Position numbers and translations under genes: made by a program. A DNA stretch of 64,000 bases from Acidimicrobiia bacterium (GTDB lineage: Bacteria > Actinomycetota > Acidimicrobiia > Acidimicrobiales > AC-14): assembly GCA_023265025.1 (NCBI GenBank), contig JAHFUP010000014.1, forward strand, positions 1 through 64,000. The letters run 5' to 3'. The notes beneath the pieces are model-generated. The model worked only from the letters and a program-made list of their open reading frames with translations. It had not been told where the DNA came from and searched no databases. Shown here one piece after another: positions 7,632 to 15,435 of this stretch; position 1 is the first letter of the stretch, and each line of letters opens with the position of its first letter.

Positions 7632-8804
7632 TCAGGGACGCGGAACGCCGGCGCACGGCCGGCGCCGGCGCCTCCGCCGGCCGGGGATGAGCCGGAGCAG
7701 CCCGCCGGCAATCCCGGCCACGTTGTGGGCCGCCACCCGGTGGAGGGCGTAGCGCGCCCGGTGCTCGGGCTGGTTGAGGGCCAGGGGGGAGTACCGGTCG
7801 ACGTGGGCCGACACGTTGTTCCCCTTCCCCACGGTGATGTGGAGGCTGTGGGTGGGCGAGACCTCCCGCAACGACACCTTGCCCCGGTGGAAGATGGCGC
7901 CCAGGCGGGTGTCGCGGCGGAACCGGCCGCTGTCCTCGAGCTCCCGCAGCAGGGCCGTCGGGTCGTCGGTGGTGAAGTGGTGGGGGGCGCCCCGGCGCAA
8001 CGGCTGACCGCCGATGGACTCCACCGGTGAGGAGAGGCCCAGCTCGGCGACCCGATGGGGCACCGGCTTGGCCCCCGGCGCCATGGGCCGGCGGGTCGCC
8101 GGCCGGACGTCGTGGACCGCCCAGCCCCGCCGCTCGGCCACCTTGCGGAGCTGGCGGTCGGGGTTGACGACCTCCGCGCTGCCGACCAGCTCCAGCAGGG
8201 GCAGGTCGTTGATGGAGTCGGAATAGGCGACCGACGCCGACAGGTCGATGCCCGCCCGTGCCGCGTGGTCCCGGACGGCGCCGGCCTTGGCCGCACCCTG
8301 GAGGACCGTGCCGGTGAGCCGGCCGCTGTAGCGCTCGTCGTCGTCGACCTCGGCCGTGGTGCCGAGGCCGCCGGTCATGCCCAGGCCCTGGGCGACGATC
8401 TCGGCCAGCTCGGCCGGCGCCGCGGTGGCGACGAAGGTCAGCGCCCCCGCAGCCCGGTGGGCCTCGATCAGCTGGGCGAGGTCGGGGTACACCGTCGGGA
8501 CGATCGTCTCGTCGGCGATCTCACGAGCCAGGGCCCGCAATTCGGGACGGTGCTTGCCGGCGACGAAGGAAAGGGCGGCGTCCTCGGTGGCGGTGGCGGG
8601 ACCGGCCCGGAAGACCAGGCGCTGCCAGGCGAAGCCCAGCAGGTCGGCCCGGCCGTAGAAGTGCCGGCGCTGGAGGCCCTGGGCCAGCAGGTAGAGGCTG
8701 GAGCCGGGGATGAGCGTGTCGAGCCCGAAGAATGCCGCCGCTCGCCGCTCGGTGGGATGGGGTGGAGGCGCCTCGGGCTCGGGCGCGCCGATGGAGTTGT
8801 GCAT
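7632..8804 (-). CDS. HAD-like (subfamily IB, SerB-type) protein lacking the nucleophile
   Basis: 390 residues from the ATG at 8804, which has AGGAAGGG upstream. Residues 20-250 follow the HAD-IB plan: FFGLDTLIPGSS in place of the usual FFDxDGTL, VATAAPAEL (motif II), a conserved Lys, and YSDSINDLPLLE (motif III). The first Asp, the phosphoryl acceptor, is Gly here and one residue of the loop is missing, so phosphatase activity is doubtful. The C-terminal 150 residues form a second domain of unknown type (HFTTDDPTALL, HSLHITVGKGN, VSAHVDRYSP) and end in an Arg-rich tail. It may be a regulatory or lipid-linked relative; function unknown. Confidence 0.7.
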   Translation of the reverse strand: MHNSIGAPEPEAPPPHPTERRAAAFFGLDTLIPGSSLYLLAQGLQRRHFYGRADLLGFAWQRLVFRAGPATATEDAALSFVAGKHRPELRALAREIADETIVPTVYPDLAQLIEAHRAAGALTFVATAAPAELAEIVAQGLGMTGGLGTTAEVDDDERYSGRLTGTVLQGAAKAGAVRDHAARAGIDLSASVAYSDSINDLPLLELVGSAEVVNPDRQLRKVAERRGWAVHDVRPATRRPMAPGAKPVPHRVAELGLSSPVESIGGQPLRRGAPHHFTTDDPTALLRELEDSGRFRRDTRLGAIFHRGKVSLREVSPTHSLHITVGKGNNVSAHVDRYSPLALNQPEHRARYALHRVAAHNVAGIAGGLLRLIPGRRRRRRRPCAGVPRP

Positions 8805-8949
8805 CTGGTGGTTCCCTTCCTGAAAGGTGCGATGCCGCCGGCGGTCCTTCGACCCGAGCGGGTCCGGACCCGTCCTCAGCGGCTCTGCGCGCACCTTAGC
8901 AGCGGAATGCCCACTATGTGATTCATTTCACAAGGCCGCCGGCAAGCGT

Positions 8950-9849
8950 TCAACCGCTGTTCACGTCGACCAGGGCGTAGGTCGGCGGCCGCCCCTCGGT
9001 GCCGGCGCCGCAGCTCAGGAGACGCGCGTCGGCGGCCGGCCGTACCCGGACGCCCACGTCGTAGGACCGTCCGCCCAGGGCGGCGAAGGTCACCCGGACG
9101 AGCCCGCCGCCGTGGCCCTGGTACCCGGTCACCCGCAGGTCGTCGACCCCGAGCAGGCCTTCGCTCTCCCGGAGGAACTGCTCGGCGGCCTGGGCGGCGA
9201 AGGGCTCCCCCGCCCGGCCCCGGTAGTGCTCCAGGTCGACGGTGCCGGCCTCGTAGCCGTCCACCACGGCCACGGCGTCCGCCGGCGAGAGCCGGCCGAA
9301 GTAGAGGCCGTGGGGCAGGCAGACCAGATTGCCGGCGAACCGGTCACCGCCGTAGTGGGACGACTCCCAGACCGAACCCTCACCCCGCGCGTGGAGCGCT
9401 CTGGCGACCGGGCGGCCGAGGTTGGCGCAGCACTGGTCGTGGCGGCCGTTGGTGCACACCAGGTAGAGGGGCGCCTCACGGAGCGCGCCGAACCCGAGGG
9501 TCTCACCGTCGGCGAGGGGCGAGAAGTCCAGATCGAGGAGCTCCTCCAGGTCGCCCAGCGTGCGCTCCTCGATCCAGCGCCGGCGCCGGCCCGAGTGGGC
9601 GACGAAGCACTGCCGGGAGCCGTCGGACGGCCGGACCGGCCGGCGGATAAGCAGGACGCGGAACCAGTGCCGGCGGGAACGGGCCTCCAGCCCGTGCACG
9701 ACGTGCTCGGGAAGCCCGCTCTGGCTCAGTGCCACCGGGCCCCACGCCCCGGGATGCTCGATCAGCACCCAGTTCCGGACCATCGAGGCGGTGGCCCAGA
9801 GGGGCTCGTCGAAGGCGAGCGAGACGGCCGAACAGACCGGGTCAGGCAA
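8950..9849 (-). CDS. Suc_Fer-like (sucrase/ferredoxin-like) thioredoxin-fold protein
   Basis: 299 residues. CTNGRHDQCCANLGRPVAR around residue 140 and SHYGGDRFAGNLVCLPHGL further on are the conserved blocks of the sucrase/ferredoxin-like family (thioredoxin-like ferredoxin fold), whose Cys residues can hold an Fe-S cluster. The biochemical role is not settled for this family. The frame overlaps the end of the upstream cupin gene by 8 bases; the only usable start there is a TTG at 9849, directly before PDPVCSAVS. The two genes are thus translationally coupled. Confidence 0.8.
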   Translation of the reverse strand: MPDPVCSAVSLAFDEPLWATASMVRNWVLIEHPGAWGPVALSQSGLPEHVVHGLEARSRRHWFRVLLIRRPVRPSDGSRQCFVAHSGRRRRWIEERTLGDLEELLDLDFSPLADGETLGFGALREAPLYLVCTNGRHDQCCANLGRPVARALHARGEGSVWESSHYGGDRFAGNLVCLPHGLYFGRLSPADAVAVVDGYEAGTVDLEHYRGRAGEPFAAQAAEQFLRESEGLLGVDDLRVTGYQGHGGGLVRVTFAALGGRSYDVGVRVRPAADARLLSCGAGTEGRPPTYALVDVNSG

Positions 9850-10900
9850 GGGCGACGATCTCCAGCAGCCCCTCGACCACCAGCCGGCGGGCGAGGACCA
9901 GGCGGCTGGGGCCGTCGAGCAGGTCGGCGAGGTCGGCCGGGCGGAAGTCGCCGGCGCCGGCGATGCGGGCCATGGCCACCTGCAGCGCGGCGGGCATGTC
10001 GAGCTCCCGGCCGCCGCCGAGGACGACGGTGAGCCGCTCGCCGTCCCCGACGAGGTGGCAGACCCCGCCGTCCCGCCGGCGCAGGATCGAGTCGTCGTGG
10101 AGGTCGTCGACCATCGCGAGCTGGTGGAGCTGGCCGGCGAGGAGAGGCGGCCGGCCGGCGAGGAAGCGCCGGACGGCAGCGGCGGCGACCGCTTCGGCGT
10201 CGACGATGTCGAGCCACTTCCGCAGCCGGCCGACGATCTCCTCCACGCCGGCGGCCAACGCCGCCGGATCGTCCGCGTACCCGGCCGGCAGCGCCCGCCG
10301 GAACTCGGGCTCGTCGGCCACGCCGGCCACGATCTCCCGCACGACGTCGTGCCAGGTGGTGGTGTTGACGCCGATGGTGAGGTGGGCGGAGAGCGCGTCC
10401 TGGGCCCGGGCCGAATGCAGGAACCCACGGGGCACGTAGAGGCAGTCGCCGGCCTGCAGCTCCACCGTCATCACTGGCGGGCCGGCGTCGTCCGCCGTGC
10501 CCTTCCACGGCTGGGACACCAGCGGGTCGACGAGGACCGGCTCGTGGATCGACCACGCCTTGGTGCCGGCCAGCTGGAGGACGAAGACGTCGTGGGTGTC
10601 GTAGTGGACGCCGAGGCCCCGCGAGCCGGCGGGGGTGACGTAGGCGTTGGCCTGGACGCTGTGCGACAGATCCAGCTCCAGCGCCCGGCAGAAGCGGGTC
10701 AGGGGCGGGCAGGACCGGTGGAGCCCCTGGAACACGATGGTGGCGCCGGCCCGGAACTCCTCGAAGATCCGGCCGGGGTCGCCGACGCCGGCCACCGTCT
10801 GGCCGCCGATCCTGGCCGAGCGGGTGTAGCGGGAGACGTCGAGAGGCTTGCCGTCACGGACCAGCCGGAACGTCGGCAGCCGGGGGGACGACGACGCCAC
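9842..10900 (-). CDS. Cupin/JmjC-like oxygenase (ribosomal-oxygenase type), start unclear
   Basis: 352 residues from the GTG at 10900. GVHYDTHDVFVLQLAGTKAW gives the His-x-Asp iron ligands and the later HSARAQDALSAHLTIG the distal His region of the 2-oxoglutarate/Fe(II) JmjC-like cupins, which hydroxylate proteins such as ribosomal proteins. The coding signal goes on upstream for 47 codons (AAFLDHHWTRAPLHRPAADP is the usual family N-terminus) up to about 11041 with no ATG, GTG or TTG in frame; only a CTG at 11029 is available. The true start is therefore upstream of 10900 or the gene is damaged. It is followed by the Suc_Fer gene in the same unit. Confidence 0.75.
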   Translation of the reverse strand: MASSSPRLPTFRLVRDGKPLDVSRYTRSARIGGQTVAGVGDPGRIFEEFRAGATIVFQGLHRSCPPLTRFCRALELDLSHSVQANAYVTPAGSRGLGVHYDTHDVFVLQLAGTKAWSIHEPVLVDPLVSQPWKGTADDAGPPVMTVELQAGDCLYVPRGFLHSARAQDALSAHLTIGVNTTTWHDVVREIVAGVADEPEFRRALPAGYADDPAALAAGVEEIVGRLRKWLDIVDAEAVAAAAVRRFLAGRPPLLAGQLHQLAMVDDLHDDSILRRRDGGVCHLVGDGERLTVVLGGGRELDMPAALQVAMARIAGAGDFRPADLADLLDGPSRLVLARRLVVEGLLEIVALA

Positions 10901-11039
10901 GATCGCGTCGACGTCGTCGACGGAGAACAGGTCGGCGAACGCGCCGGGATCGGCCGCCGGTCGGTGCAGCGGCGCCCTGGTCCAGTGGTGGTCGAGGAAG
11001 GCGGCGACGTCGCCGACGCACCGGGCCAGCCCGGCGGAG

Positions 11040-11255
11040 CTAGGCGTCGGTGCCGTCGACGTCGGTGGCGTCGGTGCTGTCCGAGTCGGAGTCGGTCCCG
11101 TCGGAGTCGGTGGCGGGGGTGTCGCCCTCGTCGGCCGTGTCGGTGGTGTCGCCGGTGTCGGTGGAGTCGTCGGTGTCGTCGGACAACATGCGGGTGGCCT
11201 GCACCCCGCGCGTGGTGATGTCGCCGTCGGTGAGCCCTGTCAGCACGTTGGTCAT
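11040..11255 (-). CDS. Small Asp/Thr-rich acidic protein
   Basis: 71 residues. A short ordered start (MTNVLTGLTDGDITTRG) is followed by a tail of nearly pure Asp, Thr and Ser, so the second half is disordered and strongly acidic. No Shine-Dalgarno is seen, but TATAGT lies 6 bases before the ATG, the spacing of a leaderless promoter. The gene ends exactly where the upstream extension of the cupin gene begins. No family recognised; the tail could bind cations or act as a spacer. Confidence 0.55.
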   Translation of the reverse strand: MTNVLTGLTDGDITTRGVQATRMLSDDTDDSTDTGDTTDTADEGDTPATDSDGTDSDSDSTDATDVDGTDA

Positions 11256-11285
11256 GGCCGAACTATAAGTCGCCCCGACGGAGGG

Positions 11286-12263
11286 TTACGGCAGGATGAC
11301 GGTGCCCCCGAGCACCAGCACGCTGCCGAGGATGGCGGTGTTGTTGGCCGACGGCGTGGAGCCGGAGCTCGACGACCCCGAGGGCCCGGTGGGGGCCGAG
11401 AGACCGGTCAGGCTGAAGGGGCCTGACAGCGACGAACTGGTGGCCGGGCCGGTGCGGCCGAAGTTGGACGAGCCCGACGCCGCGGTGGTGAAGCCGGAGC
11501 TCCCCGACGTGGCGAGCGGCATGGCCGACAGGATCGACGCGCCGCCGGTGCCGCCGCCGGCCGCCGCCGAGCCCACGCTGGAGCCGCCGGCGGCGGCGAG
11601 GCCGCCGGGCGACAGGAGGGCGAGGAGGTTCAGGATCCCGCCGCCACCGCCGGCCACGGGAACCGCGGCGCCGGCCGGACCGCCGGAGCCACCCGACGAG
11701 AAGGCGGTGATGCCGTTGGCGGCCGTGCCTGTCGTGCCGGAGAGGGCGACGGCGTTGGAGCCGGCGCCGCTGTTGGCGGCCGAGTCGGCACCGCCGGCGG
11801 CGAGCGCCGCCCCGGTGCCGCCCGAGCTGCCGGTGCCGCCGGTGGTGACCGCGCCGCCGACGGCAGTCGCCGAGCCGAGGATCGCCGAGTTGGTGGCTGT
11901 CGGAGACGAAGTGGCGCCGCCGGTGCCGCCGGTGGTGCCGGAGTTGCCGGACTGCGCGACGGGCTGCGCCGCGGCCGTCGAGGCGGCCGGGCCGGTGTCG
12001 CCCGTGTTCGTGCTGCCGGACTGCGCGTTGGCGCCGCCCGAGGAGCCCGACGTCGCCGTGGGGTTGATGGTGACGGTCGACGCGCCGCCGCTGCCGCCGT
12101 TCGCCGTCCCGGTGGCCACACCGCTGCCGCCGGTGCCCGAGACGATCTGGGCGCCGGCGGGACGCACTGCGCCCATCACGGCGGCCGCGGCCAGCGCGAA
12201 GGCGAAGGCCACTTCGGACCTGCGCCGGGCGGTCGCGGACAGTGCCGCAGCTCTAGAAGACAT
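11286..12263 (-). CDS. Secreted Gly/Ala/Ser-rich low-complexity protein
   Basis: 325 residues from the ATG at 12263, chosen because GAGGTG lies 8 bases upstream; an ATG at 12290 is an alternative. A signal peptide ends at about ...RPAGAQ. The mature part is almost only Gly, Ala, Ser, Thr and Pro, with a motif like TNSAILGSATAVGG in the middle repeated as NNTAILGSVLVLGG at the very C-terminus, which is hydrophobic and may anchor the protein. It could be a surface or wall-associated structural protein. The opposite strand stays open over the whole length, which is a codon-bias shadow. Confidence 0.6.
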   Translation of the reverse strand: MSSRAAALSATARRRSEVAFAFALAAAAVMGAVRPAGAQIVSGTGGSGVATGTANGGSGGASTVTINPTATSGSSGGANAQSGSTNTGDTGPAASTAAAQPVAQSGNSGTTGGTGGATSSPTATNSAILGSATAVGGAVTTGGTGSSGGTGAALAAGGADSAANSGAGSNAVALSGTTGTAANGITAFSSGGSGGPAGAAVPVAGGGGGILNLLALLSPGGLAAAGGSSVGSAAAGGGTGGASILSAMPLATSGSSGFTTAASGSSNFGRTGPATSSSLSGPFSLTGLSAPTGPSGSSSSGSTPSANNTAILGSVLVLGGTVILP

Positions 12264-12393
12264 CGTCACATTCACCTCGTTCGCCGCCATGGGGAAGTTT
12301 CGGCTGGCTCACCCTACCAACCGCCCGGCGGTGTGGCGACGAGAAGCCGCGACGGGCCGCCGTAGAGTCGGAGATCTCCGTGGGAGGTGGACC

Positions 12394-13425
12394 ATGCGTT
12401 ACAAGCTGTTGGGCCGTACCGGGCTCCGTGTCTCCGAGCTGGCCCTGGGCACCATGACGTTCGGCCCGGACTGGGGCTGGGGCGCCGACAAGGACGAGTC
12501 CCGGGCCATGTTCGACGCCTTCGCCGAGGCCGGCGGCAACTTCATCGACACCGCCAACCGCTACACCAACGGCACGGCCGAGAGCTTCGTCGGGCAATTC
12601 GTGGGCGCCGACCGCGAGCGGTTCGTCATCGCCACCAAGTACACGCTGAGCCGGGACAGCCAGGAACCGAACGGCGCCGGCAACCACCGCAAGAGCCTGG
12701 TGGAGTCGCTGGACGCCAGCCTGCGGCGCCTCGCCACGGACTACATCGACATCTACTGGGCCCACATCTGGGACCCGTGCACGCCGATCGACGAGATGAT
12801 GCGGGCCCTCGACGACCAGGTTCGGGCCGGGAAGATCCTGTACATCGGCATCTCCGACGCGCCGGCGTGGGTCATCTCCCGGGCCGTCACCATGGCCGAG
12901 CTCCGCGGGTGGACTCCGTTCAGCGCCATCCAGAGCCAGTACAGCCTGGTCGAGCGCAACGCCGAGCGGGAGCTGCTGCCCATGACCCGCAACCTTGACT
13001 TGGCCTTCACCGCCTGGGGCGCCCTGGGCACCGGCGTGCTCACCGGCAAGTACAACAAGGACCCGAAGGGCGACGGCGGGCGCTTAGCCCAGTGGGGCGG
13101 CCTCGACGAGCGCAAGCTCGCCATCGCCCGGGAGGTGGCCACAGTTGCCGAGGAGCTGGGCGTGTCCGCGTCCCAGGTGGCCCTCAGCTGGGTCCGCCAG
13201 CAGTCCCCGACGATGATCCCCGTGATCGGCGCCCGCAAGGTCAGCCAGCTGAAGGACAACCTCGGCTGCCTCGACGTCACCCTGTCCGCCGAGCAGCTCG
13301 AGCGCCTCGACGCCGTGAGCCGGATCGAGCGGGGGTTCCCCTACGACTTCATCACCGGCGGGCGGCCCTCGTTCATGGGTGAGATCTCCGCAAGGGTCGA
13401 CGACCACCGCCACACGGTCGTCTGA
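12394..13425 (+). CDS. Aldo/keto reductase
   Basis: 343 residues. The start MRYKLLGRTGLRVSELALGT, DTANRYTNGTAE (catalytic Asp and Tyr), a Lys in the ATKYTLSR strand and a His in WAHIWDP form the standard tetrad region of the aldo/keto reductase superfamily, and the C-terminal VIGARKVSQLKDNLG binds NADPH. It resembles the bacterial YajO/PhdYeFn-type reductases. GGGAGGTGG precedes the ATG at 12394 by 3 bases. It is transcribed away from the Gly-rich gene. The substrate cannot be told. Confidence 0.9.
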   Translation: MRYKLLGRTGLRVSELALGTMTFGPDWGWGADKDESRAMFDAFAEAGGNFIDTANRYTNGTAESFVGQFVGADRERFVIATKYTLSRDSQEPNGAGNHRKSLVESLDASLRRLATDYIDIYWAHIWDPCTPIDEMMRALDDQVRAGKILYIGISDAPAWVISRAVTMAELRGWTPFSAIQSQYSLVERNAERELLPMTRNLDLAFTAWGALGTGVLTGKYNKDPKGDGGRLAQWGGLDERKLAIAREVATVAEELGVSASQVALSWVRQQSPTMIPVIGARKVSQLKDNLGCLDVTLSAEQLERLDAVSRIERGFPYDFITGGRPSFMGEISARVDDHRHTVV

Positions 13426-14266
13426 CCTGACCGCCCTCGACGCCCTCGCCGGCTGGGACGCGCCCGACGCCCGGGCCGCGGTCGTCGGCCCCTCGGGCGT
13501 GCTCGACGTGCGGGGTGACGTGACCCTGGCCGGCGAGTGGGCGTCGGTGACCAAGCTGGTGACGGCGCTGGCCGTGCTGGTGGCGGTCGAGGAGGAGACG
13601 CTCGCCCTCGACGATCCCGCGGGGCCGCCGGGCGCCACGGTTCGCCATGTGCTGGCCCACGCCTCGGGCATGGCGTTCGACAGCGACATGGTGCTCGACC
13701 GTCCCGGCCGCCAGCGGATCTACTCCAACCGGGGCTTCGAACTGCTGGGCGCGCTGGTGGCCGACCGGGCGGGGATGCCGTTCTCCTCCTATCTGGCCGA
13801 GGGGGTGCTGGCGCCGCTCGGGATGAGGGCCACCCGCCTGGAGGGGACGGCCGCCGCCGGCCTCGTCGGGCCGCTGGACGACCTGGTCCGCCTCGCCGGC
13901 GAGCTGCTGGCCCCGACGCTGGTCTCGCCGGCGACGCTTTCGGGGGCGACGACGGTGGCGTTCCCGGGCCTCGGCGGCGTGCTGCCCGGCTTCGGGCGCC
14001 AGCACCCGCTCGACTGGGGCCTCGGCTTCGAGGTGCGGGACGGCAAGTCGCCCCACTGGACGGGGACGCACAACTCCCCCGCCACGTTCGGCCATTTCGG
14101 CCGGAGTGGGTCGTTCCTGTGGGTCGACCCGGACGCGGAGCTGGCGCTGGCCGTCGTCGGTGGGCAGGACTTCGCGCCCTGGTGCCGGGACGCCTGGCCG
14201 GCGCTGTCCGACGCGGTGCTCGATTCCTATGGGCTCGACGCGCACGCAACAGGCCGGCGCCCGTAG
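13379..14266 (+). CDS. Serine hydrolase of the class C beta-lactamase family
   Basis: 295 residues. ASVTKLVTAL contains the Ser-x-x-Lys catalytic pair, IYSNRGFELLG the Tyr-x-Asn motif and FGHFGRSGS the third motif (His-x-Gly in place of Lys-Thr-Gly). This fits esterase-like members of the beta-lactamase/penicillin-binding family. There is no signal peptide, so it acts in the cytoplasm and is more likely an esterase or peptidase than a resistance enzyme. The GTG at 13379 overlaps the end of the aldo/keto reductase gene by 47 bases; a start nearer LTALDALAG is possible. A strong hairpin ends the gene. Confidence 0.85.
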   Translation: MRSPQGSTTTATRSSDLTALDALAGWDAPDARAAVVGPSGVLDVRGDVTLAGEWASVTKLVTALAVLVAVEEETLALDDPAGPPGATVRHVLAHASGMAFDSDMVLDRPGRQRIYSNRGFELLGALVADRAGMPFSSYLAEGVLAPLGMRATRLEGTAAAGLVGPLDDLVRLAGELLAPTLVSPATLSGATTVAFPGLGGVLPGFGRQHPLDWGLGFEVRDGKSPHWTGTHNSPATFGHFGRSGSFLWVDPDAELALAVVGGQDFAPWCRDAWPALSDAVLDSYGLDAHATGRRP

Positions 14267-14280
14267 GCGCCGGCCTGTTG
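14247..14280. terminator. Strong hairpin terminator between convergent genes
   Basis: CAACAGGCCGGCGCC and its exact reverse complement, 15 base pairs with a CGTA loop, spanning the stop codon of the serine hydrolase. It faces the end of the metallothionein-like gene on the other strand, so it probably serves both. Confidence 0.8.
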
Positions 14281-14289
14281 TTGCTGCTG

Positions 14290-14406
14290 CTACTTCTTCG
14301 CCGGCTCCTGCTCGCCGGCGCCGCACCCGCAGGTGCAGTCGTCGGCCGTGCCGGTGTCGGTGTCGGGCTTGGTCGCGCAGCCGCAGCTGCAGTTCTCGTC
14401 GCTCAT
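14290..14406 (-). CDS. Metallothionein-like Cys-rich peptide
   Basis: 38 residues with six Cys in two clusters, CSCGC and CTCGC, spaced by an acidic linker and followed by GAGEQEPAKK. Such CxCxC clusters bind Zn, Cd or Cu. The ATG overlaps the stop of the MerR gene (ATGA) and has AAGGAG 5 bases upstream, inside the MerR gene, so expression is tied to the regulator. The two genes form a minimal metal-sensing and sequestration unit. I infer the function from composition and context only; it is too short for family assignment by eye. Confidence 0.75.
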   Translation of the reverse strand: MSDENCSCGCATKPDTDTGTADDCTCGCGAGEQEPAKK

Positions 14407-14864
14407 GGCATCTCCTTCTTCTTCTGATTTTCAGTGATACTGGGTGATCGATTTCCGAACGGGTTGGGCGGCCCGATCTGGAGGAGGTCGGTGCTACAGC
14501 CCCAGTCGCCGCCGGCCGGGAGGTCGTCGAGCATCGACGCGATGTCGGCGCGGAGCCGGCCGAGCGAGGACATCTCCTCGTCCAGCTCGGCCACCTTCTC
14601 CTCCAGCAGCTTGCGGGTGTGGCCGCACGGGCAGAGGCCCCGCCGGCGGACGTCGAGCAGCTCGGCGATGGCCTCCAGCTTGAGGCCGAAGCGCTGGGCC
14701 TGCCTGATGAAACGCAGGCGTTCGACCGCCTCGTCCCCGTAGAGCCGGTAGCCGGACGCGCTGCGCTCGGTCTCCGGCAGGAGACCGATGCGCTCGTAGT
14801 ACCGCACGGTGTCGGCGGACGTGCCCGCCTGCTCGGCGAGCTTCGACACGGTCAACTGGCTCAT
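14403..14864 (-). CDS. MerR-family metal-responsive regulator
   Basis: 153 residues. The N-terminal winged helix (LAEQAGTSADTVRYYERIGL, then SGYRLYGDEAVERLRFI) is classic MerR. The metal region has CPCGHT at about residue 79, before the dimer helix, and GCSTD near residue 123, like regulators for mercury, lead, cadmium or zinc. Which metal cannot be read off. The gene starts at 14864, 13 bases from its operator, and carries the metallothionein-like gene as its second cistron. Confidence 0.9.
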   Translation of the reverse strand: MSQLTVSKLAEQAGTSADTVRYYERIGLLPETERSASGYRLYGDEAVERLRFIRQAQRFGLKLEAIAELLDVRRRGLCPCGHTRKLLEEKVAELDEEMSSLGRLRADIASMLDDLPAGGDWGCSTDLLQIGPPNPFGNRSPSITENQKKKEMP

Positions 14865-14877
14865 GCCGCCAGGATAA

Positions 14878-14899
14878 ACCTTGGAGTCGACTCCAAGGT
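14878..14899. promoter_or_regulatory. MerR operator with overlong promoter spacer
   Basis: ACCTTGGAGT-CG-ACTCCAAGGT, a perfect 22-base palindrome. On the minus strand it lies between TTGACC (-35) and TTATCC (-10), which are 19 bases apart, the spacing that MerR proteins correct by DNA untwisting. The -10 lies 7 bases before the MerR ATG, so the transcript is nearly leaderless. Confidence 0.9.
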
Positions 14900-14921
14900 C
14901 AAGCGGTTTCCCCGAATGGTA

Positions 14922-15374
14922 TTACGCGGGTTGCAGCTGCCCCCGCAGCGCGCCGGCGGCGTAGAGCGGCTGGGTGTGGATGTTGATGTAGTACTGGCCC
15001 GGGTTGGCGGCGATGTTGTCGAGCAACGCCTCGTTCTCGACGGTGACGCACTGGTAGGCCTGGTTCGTCGTCGGGTTGGCGAAGGGGACGACGATCGGGC
15101 CGGGCGCCGTCGTCGGGGCGAAGTGGATGTGGAGCCCGGTCGCCGGCAGCGTGATGTCGGTGAACTGGATCGTCATGCACAGCTGGTTGGCCGCGTCGTT
15201 GATGGTGATGTACGCCCGGCCGACCCCGTCGGGGTCCCCCGGCCCGGGCCGCTCGTTGGCGCCGAGCATGTAGGCGACGAGGCGGGCGTCGCCGGCGCCG
15301 GCCGGTGCGGCCGCGGCCACCAGGAGGCCGGCGAAGCAGGAGATGACGGCGAATGAGACGAGCCTTCGCTTCAT
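14922..15374 (-). CDS. Secreted CHRD-domain protein
   Basis: 150 residues from the ATG at 15374, which has GGAGGAAC 6 bases upstream; the ATG at 15392 lies within this ribosome site region and is less likely. A signal peptide (MKRRLVSFAVISCFAGLLVA) ends at AGAG. The mature part shows LGANERPGPGDPDGVGRAYI, TGLHIHFAP and a C-terminal YINIHTQPLYAAGALRGQL, the pattern of CHRD domains, a small beta-fold found in chordin and many bacterial secreted proteins of unknown role. Confidence 0.85.
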   Translation of the reverse strand: MKRRLVSFAVISCFAGLLVAAAAPAGAGDARLVAYMLGANERPGPGDPDGVGRAYITINDAANQLCMTIQFTDITLPATGLHIHFAPTTAPGPIVVPFANPTTNQAYQCVTVENEALLDNIAANPGQYYINIHTQPLYAAGALRGQLQPA

Positions 15375-15435
15375 GAGTGTTCCTCCGCTCAAAGGGTGCT
15401 GGGAGAATAGGTCGCACCGGGCCGGCGCGCCCGGA

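Noticed and set aside
11296-12393. Long open plus-strand frame running into the aldo/keto reductase (709 residues in total)
   Set aside because: The first 366 codons are antisense to the Gly/Ser-rich gene and have its low-complexity mirror (Pro/Glu/Val); the enzyme start at 12394 has its own ribosome site.
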